From positions 110,842,407-110,906,406 of the forward strand of contig CM056377.1 in the NCBI GenBank assembly GCA_029718625.1: 64,000 nt of DNA, written 5' to 3'. The position numbers and the translations under genes are program-made. Positions 13,670 through 27,549 of the stretch are shown piece after piece (position 1 is the stretch's first letter; the number at the start of each line of letters is the position of its first letter). The stretch is from Synaphobranchus kaupii. Lineage: Eukaryota; Chordata; Actinopteri; Anguilliformes; Synaphobranchidae. Below the pieces are notes generated by a model. That model did not search any database, was not told the origin of the DNA, and saw only the letters and a list, made by a program, of their open reading frames with translations.

Positions 13670-16600
13670 TTAGAGTTCAGTCACAAGAGAAGTATCACTT
13701 TTAAAATACCAAAACTCTTGAGATTGCACCTTTACTGACCCTGCCGTACTGCTAAAAGGAGAAATACCAGTACATACACGACAACAATAACATAATCAAC
13801 TCATCTAAAGGGAGCCTACACTGGAAATAAACATGAGCTTAAAAGGCAGAGAATGGCAGAGCCTTTGTTTGCATACACAATGGAGCAATGCCCTCCGGGA
13901 TAATTGACTCATAGGTCCACTTTCTGAAGGGATGTCAACTTTCAGTATACAGGGTTGTCGTTGGTTGTTGATTTGCAATAATGTAGATCTCGCAATCAAA
14001 TGAGAGATATTGTTAATTAACAAATTAATTTATCATTTTGATTTCATATTTTTTCCCAGTGGAGATTTCCTTTCCCTAAGTCTTTTTTTATTCAGAACTT
14101 CTGGCAAACATAAAGAAATAGTTAAACTCTATGTATACCATCCAGGAGATGTAATGTAGCATATTATAGCTTTTTAACAGTCAGAATTTCCAATTAGTTT
14201 AAAATAGCAGAAATGTCAACAACTATTTACTAATAGAGTCTAAACTCTCTTCGGCTACTAATGAAGCTCTAAGGAATCAATTTTAAGTCTAAACAAACTG
14301 TGAACACAGTCTTTTGGGTTGGACTTGAGAGAGACTGCCTGTTGAACAGACCATAAAACCTTTCAAGTTGCAGAATCAAAATCAAGGGTCAGATTTTATT
14401 GAACAAGTTTACACTCGACAGAATGCCAAGCATATTCATTACTACCTGCAGAGGTGGGGAAGTATCCAAGCTTTTACCACATTAAACTGCTTGAGGAATT
14501 CCGTCTGTGCATAAAATTGGGCAATATCATTCTGCCATGTTCAGCTGTAATGGGCAGAGTCTTGCAAAAAGTGAAATTGCATAAGCAAGACATTCCTGAC
14601 ATCCTTTGATCCTTTGCACACATCTGAAAGCTTATTAGCAACTGATGAAAATGCAAAGAGTGAGGCATTTTGGGGTTTTTAATTTGTTGAGCAATCTGGC
14701 AACACATATTGATCCACAAATGCATGTTTTTTTTCTAATAGGCATTATGCAAATGAGAGCATTGCAACACTATTATGCCATAATCAGGCGGTTACTTGTG
14801 ATCTCATGCTGCAAGTTCCACATCCACAAAACAGCATCAAACTGTATCTCTACAGGATTATATGTATTCTTATTTTTGTTCAAATTAATTCAACAAGTTT
14901 AAATAGATCAATAAAATATTCAAAGATATACTAATATAACTTCACAAGCAGTTATATCGAACTTCCCGTGCAGTTATATCACTTCCCAAGGAAGTGAGTT
15001 TGACATAAATACTGATTTTGATCATGCAACACCCTCATATGAAGATTAACATGGTACTACACTGCATTCTAATGCAGCGAAGTCCAATAAGCCAAGGTTT
15101 TATTAGTCCGTATCATTCAATATCAAAATGCTTTTGAATGGCAAAAGTAACTTGAGGACCATTTGTGGGTCAAAGTGGCTGTATTTTTTCAGCTTACAAT
15201 ACCGACCAAATGCTTTTCCATTAGGGGAAAGTACCCATTTTGTTTGAGCAAAGGGAACACATTAAGAGGATTAATACCTCTCAGTGACCACCGCAGCTGT
15301 GAAAATTATTCATATGTAGTAGAGAAGAAAATTAATTCTGAAGTCACAAAGGGGAAAGGCACAGTAAACAAAGGTTTGATATTCTGCATTATTAAAATCC
15401 TCTCCGTAATGCTTAATGGATTAAAAAAATAAATAAACAAAACCCTCGGAAAGTAACATCTTAAGGGTGCATTGCTAACAGTTACTTCAGGACAAGGCAG
15501 GACTGGATAGTAATCTGGGAGAACATATTAAATGTCAGCATTCTTAAAGACTCCATTAACATTTAACTTTGTAGTTTAATTTAATTCCTTGATTTGTGTA
15601 ATGCGTTCCTCTGTTGCTGCTGTCTCTCTGCTTGTGACCTGGGCGGCTATTAAACTGAATTAAACAAACCCGCAGAGTCTTGAGCTAATAGAGCTGTAAG
15701 CTTATGGCAGCGCATTTCACGAGTGGGAAAAGGGCTACATTAATATACTAACGGTCTGCAATTAAAGCCACGATATTCTATTATTTGAGCAGTATTCCTT
15801 TAAAGCAGGATACAAATGCACTCCCAGTCCCGGGCTAATTCACGTCAACGTGAATGCGTAGATAATCTGTAATTATCCTCTGTCACTTCACTGCTGAGGC
15901 GACAGTCTTCTGTAATGCGCAAGTGCACAAGGACAAGGATAAGAAAGTTCATACTTTTCCTGAAAAGTTAAGTTTCTGAGAAAAAAGGCCTCCCTGTCAC
16001 AAGATGAGTAACAAAAGACAAAGTGGGAATTATGAGAAGATCATATCCGCGCTGAAAAGAGAGCTGCGCTGTCACTCAAACTTTTTGACAGTTTGTTAAG
16101 TTTTACATCTCAAAGTGACATCTCAGTTCTAGTGATTTCGACGTAATAAAACGGAACGGTGACAGTGCTTAGAACCAAATAAAATGAAAAGAAAAAAGGG
16201 ACCGCAGATCTGACTTTCAGTTACATGATCAAAGACCACTCTCCACTGAGGTGAACCTGAAATTAGTTAACTGCAAAAATAAAGTACAAGAATCACCGTA
16301 AAACCATGTGTTTTGATCACCTGCTCAATCCAGGTCAGGCAAATACCAAAGCTCACAAGTCCTGGCTTGGTTTGGCTGCTGAATTGTTCAGTCAAACCTT
16401 TGTATATAGAGCATAAGGCTCCCTCAATATCTTTTACTTTATCGGGTGAAGATGCACGTGGACCTAAATGTGGCCCGGTCCTTGTTTCAAATTTAGGAAC
16501 TAATCTAGTGTGCAAGTCTTTACCATTCAGATTATTACCAAATTTGCACTCATTTGCACATGAACAATATCATGAATGTGTGCATGGTTCATCATCAACA

Positions 16601-17177
16601 TCATCTCTATCTCCTACTAGAGCCACAGGCAGACCTGTAACAACTGTGAGAGCCATGTGACACACAAAAGTTACCTACTGTCCTGACAGGTCCAGGACGC
16701 CCGCTTCCCTGTAGACCGCCATAAGGACAGAGACACGCGCGGGTGAGATACCCGGATGGTAGGCAAAGTAAGGTGAGCGAAGCAAGACAAAAAGAGAAAA
16801 CAAGAGCAAGAAATCATAGACAACACAAGGTTAAAATAATACATGCAAAGATTAAAAAATATATATATAAAAACATAATTGCCATAAAGAAATAAAGATA
16901 AAAGATATAAAGATAAAGAAATGCAGCAAATTAAGAATGGAAACAGACTAATTCAAAGAGCAAATTTGGAAATATTGCCAAAGTGCTATTAACATTGATT
17001 GAAAGGCATATCTTAGATTTAATGTAATATGCATATAGGACATGTATATGAATGGAAAAAAAAAAAAAACATTCAAAAGTTGAAAGTAAAGAGCAAGTAT
17101 GCTAAGAACTGCTGAAGACGAGTGCTTTATAATCATGTTATGGTATTGAGAAGGAGGCAATGGGAAATGCATTAGAT

Positions 17178-17363
17178 CAATGGTCCCCAACCCTGTTCCT
17201 AGAGATCTACCGTCCTGTAGGTTTTTACCCAAACAAAGCACACCTCCTTCAACAGCTAGAGATCTCACTGAGCTGCTAATTAGTAGAATTAGGTGTGCCA
17301 AATTAGGGTTGAAATAAAACCTACAGGGTGATAGATCTCCAGGAACAGCGTTGGGGACCACTG
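17178..17363. mobile_element. hAT MITE (CAGTGGTCCCCAAC type)
   Basis: 186-bp element with ends CAATGGTCCCCAAC and GTTGGGGACCACTG. Arms remain complementary (GTTCCT-GAGATCTACC, CTGTAGGTTTT) and the core contains CTAATTAG. The flanks CATTAGAT and GCCTAGAT are a possible degraded 8-bp duplication. It has no ORF. Confidence 0.75.
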
Positions 17364-19322
17364 GCCTAGATGCATCATAGCAATAAAATATAAGAAACAG
17401 GCAACGTGAAGATGGTGAGGCAGTGAAGCAACAGAAGTTGAAAGCAGAGTAAAGTGAAGAGTTCGGCTGATCTGACAGCTCTCGCTTATGCCGGCTCCAT
17501 CCCCCGCCGAGGGTCAAAGACTAATACTAAATAGCCGGTAACTTGGTCATTTCCAAAAATGAACTTTAATGGGAAGCAGTTGTCGCGGATTAGGACTGGT
17601 TCCAAATGCCTTTGATGTCAAGTTTCATTAGACTTGGCCCAAATATTTAATGTCAGCATTGGAATGCACGGCATATGATTTTGAGAATTAATCTGGGCGA
17701 AATTAAATTTTCATCCTTTTCCGAGCCCAGGTCCTTTGTTGACAGAATAGCTCATGCAAATGAGGTATTTGTAAAAGATACAGAAATTAGGAAACAATGA
17801 GTAAAGCTTTTCAAACATGTAATTTCCCCCAAGGTTCCTGTAATTGTCTATTATGCAGCTCAATGTGCTAGCATGCAGTGTGGTGCTCTGTCGTTCCTTT
17901 TTGCAGGAAGAAAAAAAAAAAACCTGATTTAAAATACAATTCTGAATCCTGATCCCACTGAAAGTCAAGTCTATATGCTATCAAATTCATTTAAATGTAT
18001 TCATATTTCAATGTAGCTAGTTTTTACTGTTACTTTAGTCTACAAGAAACCTTATTTGAACCACTCTCCAAAATGCAGACAAGATAAGAGTGGAGTAGCA
18101 TTGCAAGGTCTTCCTATTCCTAATGTGATTCGAGGTCATTTGTGTGAAAGAATGAGCTGAGGAATGAAACAGCCCAATGGACGTTGAAAACCATTTAAAA
18201 CCGCTATTTTATTAAGAAGATTCTCACTTGAGCTGAAAGAATTGCTAATACCGTCAAAGCCTTAATGAGACTCACAGCTAATGGCAGCAAGAGGTTGTTA
18301 CACTGGATCATTTTGATTACAGAATAGACTTCGGCTAACCTTTCCCTATCTAACGCCATTATCCGGTATCCATGACGGTCTATGCGCAAATGTAAGCTTA
18401 AATCAAGTTTTATAGCCTAGGCGTATCATGTGAACTTAATAGTTTTCTCCATCATGCTGCTATATTGACTTTTTAGCTACTACACAGCAGAACAGTTGTG
18501 AGAGTTGGCAAATATCAGTAATGTCAGAATCTGACAACAGCCTAAATAAATGTAAAAAAGAAACAGCAGCAGTTTTAGGAAATTAATATGGGCAAATACT
18601 GGGAAAAAAGTTGGCACTTTTGAAAGGCATTCCTGTCTCCAATGATGAAAGCATATTGTAAAATTATTTCATTTAAGTCAACCTCTATTTATAGCACATA
18701 ATTAAGTTCACTTGGTGGAACCATTCAAAAAATAAGAATGCATTTCAAACAAAACAAATTGAATAGGCTCAAACTCTTGTGAGGAGCATACCACACATGA
18801 CTGGAGTCATAATAACAATAGAACTGATAAATCCCTGACAATTCAACTAATTGTTTTCTTTGTGCAACACATACAGAGTACAGTATCACCTGCAATACAA
18901 CACATTGTAACATCAGAAGAAGGAAGACTTCTCCATACACTGTCACTGCAGAACAACTTGATCTCTAAGAATTCATCAGGTTACACCACTGCTTGACATT
19001 TCCTATGATCCGTTCTATCTGTTGAGATAAAATTTGAGCTAAAGTCCTCGATATTTCAACATGACTGGGATAATCCCCTGCAGATCTGAAGCCGCTTTCC
19101 AGAGTGTGCCATTTCATCATTACTGAACCTGATTTTTGTCACGCTATCTCTCTGTGTTCCATTGTTCTGAATGCTGTGATCTTGACTTAGGAACACAAGG
19201 CAGGGACTTGCATGCTTACCACACTGTAAACTTCATGCATGTGTTGTGAAGCAGCAGGAATATGTCTCAGTACTGAATCCCTGAAATCCCTGCGGTTTGT
19301 CCACTTCTGTGTCAGGTAGCCT

Positions 19323-20263
<941 letters not shown>

Positions 20264-20477
20264 GAGGCAACACCTGCTTTGCCAGCGAAACTCATACATG
20301 CCACAGGGGAGATCCTGAGGAAAATGTTTAAGACTTTACTTTGCTAATATGATTTAGCGCGTCTACTTCGAAATGAGCTAATTAATTAATACATCAAGAG
20401 CGAAGCTCATTAAAAGTTCTCTGGCAAACTCAATATGAATTTGGAAATCAAAGCAAAGAAGATGAGTTGGGTGAACA

Positions 20478-20724
20478 GTGTAGTATAATGGTTAAGGAAC
20501 TGGCCTTGTAACCGAAAGGTTGCAGGTTCGATTCCCAGATAGGACACTGCCGTTGTACCCTTGAGCAAGGTACTTAACCTGAATCGCTTCAGTATATATC
20601 CAGCTGTATAAATGGATAATATGTAAAACAAATAAATAAAAAAAATGCAAAAAAGTTGTGTAAGTCGCTCTGGATAAGAGCGCCTGCTAAATGCCTATAA
20701 TGTAATGTAATGTAATGTATGTAA
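20478..20724 (+). mobile_element. tRNA-derived SINE with L2/UnaL2-type tail
   Basis: The head TAGTATAATGGTTAAGGAAC (A-box side) and GGTTCGATTCCC (B box) are a tRNA-like pol III promoter. The body ends GTAAGTCGCTCTGGATAAGA, then GCGCCTGCTAAATGCC, then (TGTAA)n. That tail resembles the 3' end of fish L2-clade LINEs such as UnaL2, implying borrowed LINE machinery. The flanks show a TGAACA duplication (20472-20477 and 20725-20730). Confidence 0.9.
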
Positions 20725-22784
20725 TGAACACCCTAAGCATTCCTCAAGCACACTGGCACTGTCAAATATGGTGGACGATTACAAGATTTGACACTCATTT
20801 AGCAATGGGTCTAGTTTTACAGAGAAGGGTAGGTGGGTGGGTAATAAGGCCTTTGTATCGGTGATCCACAGTATGGAGTGGAAAGAGATTGCCCTTCTAG
20901 CAGCGCTTGGAAGAAGTTGAAGGCATTAACAAAGAAGACATTTTATTTTGGGAGCATGGAATTGCACACAACACCACAAACACCACATTTTAATTAAGTA
21001 ATTTTTCCGACAAAAGGAAAAGGGATGAGCATGATACTCAAGATTATATAGCACATTGTGTTGTGTGTAGTATGACACAAGTTGGGTGTGAACAAATCTC
21101 CTTTTTAACAAAATGTTGAAATTATGTTATTTTCCCTGCAAAACATCTACAAATCTCAATTGTTCTGACTTCAGTTCCCACTACAGCTTTCTTTTTGCTG
21201 ATTTTCCTCAAAGAACAAAGGTTAAAAATCTATTTTACTTTCCTGACAAACTCTCATGAAATTCAGCTTGGAAGTAGATTTGACATTTATAATAGTGAGA
21301 AATAAGTTCAGTAGTTATGCCCATAAAACAACTGAACACATTTGAGTCTGAGATCAATGTTTTGTTCTGAAATAAAACCCTTTGTTATTAACAGATTTCA
21401 GTTGATACATGTTGAAGAATTGAACATTTATCATAAGAAAAATTGTCAAATAGGTTGTTGAATACATAAAGATAGATAATTTTTATAACACCAGGCACCA
21501 AGCATTTTCAGGGGGCCAGTGTGGTGAACTTGATAACAGTGTTAAAACTATAATATTCTGAAACACAGTTTTGGATTGAATGCCTTATTTGTTAAAATCT
21601 GTGTGAGTGAAAGTTTAGCGAAGTAAGTATTTTTGGTATTTATGCATAAATAACTGACTTGTGATGCAGGTATTGGCCTGCTTGTGGTTATTGTTCATTT
21701 TTATAATAGGATTTGAAAAATAGCCACCTAACACATTTTTTTTTTGACAAATCCATTTTTCACTCCCTGACAAATATCTCCCTGCAATTGCACAGCCAGT
21801 TTTAGATTTTGTTTGGAAGTTTTCAAATGCACCTCAGTTCCCAAATGGCTTCACACTAATGATTCACCATTTTAACATTCACGTTCTTCTATGGAGCTGC
21901 ATGACATAAGTCCCAAAGGGATGTATATTTATGGTAGGGGAGGTTAGTGTAGTTTGAGAATTAGACAGCACAAGGTGATACTTGTTGTGGTTTGTCATGT
22001 ATTGCCCTAGGGCACTCAAAGTGGCTTCCCTTAAGGCATTACTTAAACATTCCTTTTTTTTAACATGCACATCGTTAACTTAGACAGGAGACCACAGTTA
22101 TTCTGTCACAAACCTCAGCTTGCCGTTTTTTTTGTTGTTGACATTAAACAGGTCACAGGTATGCATCTGTCTAAGATGCCAAAATTTGGGACCTTCCTTA
22201 TCAACAGATATACCGTACAGACGTACTGCAGATATCTTACAGAATTAATTCATATTTATAATTCATAAATACTTATGACTACACTTTTCGTTATGTCATG
22301 TGTACTTATAGTATCTCTGCTGCTCTGGGGAATGAAGATGCTCATCTAGTTTAGTACCAGGGGGAATGTACTGCATGTTACGTGAATCCTATATGTAAGC
22401 TGTAATTGAACATATTGTAATGTAAAAACCTTCTTATGCCCATGTACGTATATTGGCCACAATCTTCAGCTTCAGTACTCTCAATATGTCATTTTGGAAA
22501 GGTGCTGGGGCTGGATAGAGGCTGCAATTTTGATGCTTGGTAAGCTTGAATAGGGAGTCACTTGGCCTAGATATGAGGAGACTGCATCAGAAAGTCATGG
22601 CAGCCAGGGGCACCCATGGTGCGGAAGGGGAACAGCAGAGTCAGGAGTATGCAGAGCTCCCAGGCTGCCTGCCACTTTGTCATACCAGTGGACGCGCTCG
22701 CATGAAGCAACGGTCCCACCGTTTCCTCATTAACTCACCATCCATCTTTATTAAGCCAGCAGCCTCACTCAAATAACCTGCTTT

Positions 22785-23155
22785 CTGCACCGCTGAGCCC
22801 AAATCTATGGCTGCCACATCGAACCGGCCCAGTACGTGCCACGCAAGACCTAAATTCAGAGCCACCAAACTGAAACTAAATCTGGACTCCAGATGCAGCA
22901 TTGAACCGAAACCTATGGCTGCCTCTCCGATCGTAAATCCTCAGCTTTAACGCTGAGGCTAAATCCATAGCTTCCATACAGATCCTAAAACCGCAGCCTC
23001 CACACTATGCCCACTTATAGTTTCCACGTTGAGCCCATAATCATACCTTCCACAAGGAGCCCAAATCCACAGCTTCCATACTGTGCACAAATCCATGGCT
23101 TCCACACGGAGCCTAAATCCATAATTTCCATACTGACCCTAAATCCATAGCAATT
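22785..23155. repeat. degenerate ~26-bp minisatellite
   Basis: Recurring AAATCCATAGCTTCCACAC-type units, clearest at about 23060-23150 with exact 26-bp spacing. Units become more diverged toward 22785. It is old, with no long identical copies. Confidence 0.75.
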
Positions 23156-23687
23156 CCCACAGTATTAGGCTGGTCACGGTCCATGCTGCTATAATGGTGT
23201 TTCCGCACTGTGATTAAAGCACTTTGCGCTGGCTTTCTGTCAGTCCATCCCCTGAGCCCGGCATCCATTAAGGGCTGATGTCATAGCAGAAGAGTGGAGA
23301 GGCGTGTGTCTGGCAGCTGCAGCTCAACAGGGGGCGCCATTTCCCTGCACGCAAAATCCGAGCTCACACCCTGAACTGGGAGAGGACAAGACTGTCCTGC
23401 CAATCGCAGAGCCAACTGCTTGGAGCAGATGTTCCGGCCAAAGGGAGCGGCGGTGCCGTCATCTTCCTCAAGAGCCCCCCCCCCCCAAACACACACAAAC
23501 ACACACCAGGCAGCAGCCTGAGGGCACCTCTGCATCACATCAGCCTCGCCTCTCTGCCTATGTGTGCGGTCCTCGCTGTCAAGCGCAAAATGTAAAAAAT
23601 ATATATACGTCCTTTAAAGGCAGTAAGAGTGTCGGCTGAATAGACGTAAAGTAAAGGCAGTAGATTTTGCTATGCTGGAATCCGTGT

Positions 23688-23704
23688 GTCTGTGTGTGTG
23701 TGCG

Positions 23705-23760
<56 letters not shown>

Positions 23761-23806
23761 ATGGGTGTGTGTGTGTGTGTGTGTGTATGTGCATGTGCAT
23801 GTGTTT
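23688..23806. repeat. GT microsatellite
   Basis: Long (GT)n with interruptions GCGGC, ATGTGTATATGG and terminal ATGTGCATGTGCATG. Confidence 0.97.
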
Positions 23807-24631
23807 TTACATGCTTCCTGCCTCCTCCTTGCCGGAGAGTGCAGGGGCGACAGATGTGAAGTGGCTCGGGTGACAGTGAGCTGTGCGTTTCACCTCTCTG
23901 ACCTCTGTAATCGGACTGGCCTCATGCAGGCGTGTGCTGCAGCACTCCAGTGCGCGCAGGACCCATGCGCTCCTCTGCACAGGACTGATGGCACTGCTCC
24001 AACATCAGCCATTCAGACGGGTGAACAGAACCGGCTGTCCTTAACGCTATCCAGAAGGGAGGGACTGGGCCTTTAGCCCTTCTCTCAGCTGTAGTAACAC
24101 GCCAAAGGTTTAATCTGCAAAAAGTACTGTTAACATCAAGTAAACACATACTTGGTACTGACGTAATGTTACTGCTGCTTTTCGACTAAACTGCAGCTGG
24201 AAACGAACACTTTAATACCGTAGTGCAAAACATGAGGAAACAATTTCCTCCTGCTCAAGCATGACCATGGTTACTGCAATCACAGGGATAATCAATACCA
24301 TTAAAAACTTTTCATAGTGTGAACAATGGGAGAGCAATGTGTTCCATCAGCATTTTGAGTCTAAACCTCCCACACCTCACAGATGGATTTCAGAACTATG
24401 ACTGCGAGGATCCGTCATCGCTGTTGACACTGAGTAATGGACTTTTCGCTGTTCATAATCTAGACTATCAATATCATTAAAATTGTTTATAAAACAGAAC
24501 TTTTCTATTTCTGATTTAAATAATCACTAGGAGAGCCCTACTACAGTATTAGCTTTATTTTATTGACACCACTGTACGTGTTTAGGCACTGTGCATTATC
24601 ATCTTTTAGAAATATGCACTTCTTGCACTTA

Positions 24632-24775
24632 ATCAAATCTTCTTGCACTTTATTAATATAGCACATTTCACAACCAATTGGTACAATACGCTTCACAGAA
24701 AACCCTAGCTTAAACCCCCACAAGAGCAAGCCAAAGGCAACAGTGGCAAGGAAAAACTCCCCGGTGCGATGGTAA
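24632..24775 (-). repeat. fragment of an interspersed repeat (probable LINE/SINE tail)
   Basis: TTAATATAGCACATTTCACA followed by GGCAACAGTGGCAAGGAAAA is a combination I recognise from fish dispersed repeats. The family is not identified and the fragment is degraded. Confidence 0.4.
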
Positions 24776-25739
24776 CGATTCGTGCTAATATTTTCTGATC
24801 AAGCTTGAAAAAAGATAGTGAAAAATTGACTGTGCCATCTTTCAGATGTAATTAGTGTGCCATCAAATGACCTCTTTTAACTAACTTCAGTTTCATAAAC
24901 ATGCATGAGCAATGGTTACTTTAAGGGTCCATTATACTATTCTTTACATTGGAGTCCTCAGTAGCCTACCATAGTTTTTGACCAATCACCAGCTCTTCTT
25001 TGCCTCATAAGTAGCAATAACCAGCTGACAGCGACAAATACAGCTAAAAATGTCCTAATGTGTAGGTTAAACAATCGATGACATAGAATAAATAGACATT
25101 ATCAGAGTAATAATGTAACATGACCCATCGATCATAAGGATTGCAGGTGGCCTCTGTGGGCATCACAGAGCTCTGAAAGAAGCATTAAATCTGCGTCTTT
25201 GTTCATCTTCTTTTGGTCAACAGGAAGTGCAGCTATTTTCAAGCATAAGGAGAGAGAGAGAGAAAATGTGTCTGAATCAGCTCACTCCCAAATAAGGACA
25301 AAAGCGACGTGAGAGAGCATTTGAGAGAATTCATGCTTAGACCGCATCAGACGAATAATCTCTCAGGAGCACCAGCAGTAAACACTTGTATTCAGGGTGG
25401 ACACGCTGTCCAGGCTAGTAAATAAAGCCCTTCTTGCTTCTACAGTAAGCACTTGGTTGCAAGGGTAGATGGGAATAGCATCACTTCTGCTAAATGTGAG
25501 AACAATAGCCCTCCATAAATCAGAACAGGATTACCTTGCACATCATTTATTCATAAAAAAACTAAACAAACCAAAAAAAACAACAAAGCTATGGGAAATT
25601 GAACTGGGTAGGCCTATTTGTTTTTCTGCATCATAAAGCAAGATGGATTGGCTACAGGTGCCTCTCGCTCAGTTTTTTCCCCCCTCATGTGTAAATTGAA
25701 ACAAGAACGCAGTGTGCTTGTTTCTGCACTGCGGCGGCA

Positions 25740-25954
25740 GTGTAGTATAATGGTTAAGGAACTGGGTTTGTAACCGAAAGGTTGCAGGTTCGATTCCCAG
25801 GTAGGACACTGCCGCTGTACCCTTGAGCAAGGTACCTCACCTGCATTGCTTCAGTATATATCCAGCTGCATCAATGGATACTGTGTATAAAATGCTAAAT
25901 GCTGTGTAAGTCGCTCCGGATAAGAGCGTCTGCTAAATGCCTGTAATGTAATGT
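25740..25954 (+). mobile_element. tRNA-derived SINE, second copy
   Basis: Same family as the copy at 20.5 kb: TAGTATAATGGTTAAGGAAC, GGTTGCAGGTTCGATTCCCA, and the tail GTAAGTCGCTCCGGATAAGA with two TGTAA-type units. It is shorter because the A-rich spacer before the LINE-like tail is missing. No clear target duplication was seen. Confidence 0.88.
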
Positions 25955-27141
25955 TTCATGGTGCTTGAGAGGGTTGAAGCCATTTTGGAAATAGAGGCCC
26001 CGCCTCGCTGCTGGGAACGCCTGCACGCCATCCCTGGCAATAATTGTTCTCACAGCAAAAGTCTGCAATCTCTGTGGCACGTCTTCATTAAAGATGCATT
26101 CGGACATTAAAGAGGGCTGGCTGAAGATGGAGGTACCTTTATCTCCGTGGGCAAAAGGCAACTTGAATTCTGAATAAGCCCTGACCATCAGCGGGAAATA
26201 CATATTCCAGAGCGGTCGAGAAATCTGAGCTGTTTGACAAGCCGATTGCCTGGATCTGATCTCCTATACAGGAACAAGTGATCTGTGATATGAATCGGAA
26301 AATAAGACCCCTTTGTATCTTCCCAGGCTCTGGCATAGACTGACTGCGTTTGACTTTACGTCAGCGCTCGGAGATGACAGTATCACAGTTTGCCCCCTTA
26401 AAAAAGAAAAATAACACGTACAAACAAAACTGATTGCGAAAACAGGAGAGGAAGCCTACAGCAATTACACTTGGAGCACAATTTGGATGGAGTCCAATTC
26501 TATAAAAAAAAAGAAAAAAAGGAGATGCAGTACACTTGAGGGTGAATCAAATTAGCACTCCAGACCCCAGCACCGTTGACTGGGAGCGTGTATTAAACAT
26601 GAGACCACGGAGCTTAATAAATAATTTCTCCTCCCCAAAAACTTAAAGCACAGTCATGCCTCTGAATCTTAAGCCTAAATATTCAATACCATGTTGATCT
26701 TGCAAAATAGTGTGGCAGACGGTGAAAACAAATCACAGACTGTGTACTGGAGGGGTGAAAGGAGGCCAACACTCGGTGCAAGTCGCGGTCCGTACACCTT
26801 CGACACCCTTGCTAAATGACGACGATGTACCATGGAGCGATTCAGGCACAACACAGCTGTTTGCAATACCCTATCTCTGCCAAAAGAGGGCGCTAGCACA
26901 GCTTCAGTCACGTTTTTGAACGAGTGGAAGACGGAAAAGACGGAGGAGAAGGTACAAAATTTCAGTCCTAAGATTTCCTTAACAGCCCTAATTAAAAGGG
27001 TGTGGTCACATATCTTCTACATTTGAAAGAAACTTTTAGATAACAATCATCACGCTCATCGCTCACCATGTAAGTAGTTGACTGGGTAAAGACACAATGG
27101 TGCTATTCCTAAAGAGCATACCTCACAAATGCAGGTTTTGC

Positions 27142-27169
27142 TGTGTGTGTGTGTGTGTGTGCGTGTGTC

Positions 27170-27201
<32 letters not shown>

Positions 27202-27211
27202 TGTGTGTGTA
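27142..27211. repeat. GT microsatellite with alternating GC core
   Basis: (GT)n, then about 15 bases of alternating GC (around 27171-27185), then (GT)n. Alternating purine-pyrimidine sequence of this kind is the classic Z-DNA-prone type. It ends at the TA flank of the Tc1 MITE at 27214. Confidence 0.95.
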
Positions 27212-27213
27212 TA

Positions 27214-27549
27214 CAGTTCAGTCCAAAAGTATTTGGACAGTGATGTATTTTTGTTGCTTTGGCTCTGTCCTCCAGCACATTGGATTTGAAATGGAAAAGT
27301 GACTATGAGGTTAAAAACTTTCAAGTTTAATTTGTTTACGTTAGGGTGAGTGTAACTGGGGGGGGGGGGGCTATGTAAAAAGAGCTACAATTGCTACATG
27401 GTTCACCCGATATACACCCTCAAATTGAAGCTGAAAGTATTTTACTTTAACCTCATAGTAATTTTTCCCATTTCAAATCCAATGTGCTGGAGTACAAAGC
27501 CAAAACAACACAAAAGGTGTCACTGTCCAAATAGTTTTGGACTGAACTG
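27214..27549. mobile_element. Tc1/mariner MITE
   Basis: 336 bp with ends CAGTTCAGTCCAAAAGTATT and its near complement, inside TA duplications (27212-27213 and 27550-27551). Arms of about 110 bp pair (GACAGTGA, CCAGCACATTGGATTTGAAA, CTATGAGGTTAA) with few mismatches. The core includes a G13 tract. It has no transposase. Confidence 0.88.

Noticed and set aside
16948..17517. 189-codon minus-strand frame
   Set aside because: Spans an hAT MITE and an A-tract, has no recognisable domain and no splice or codon support.
20478..20560. Candidate tRNA gene
   Set aside because: A and B boxes are present but the sequence continues into a SINE body and LINE-like tail and occurs twice.
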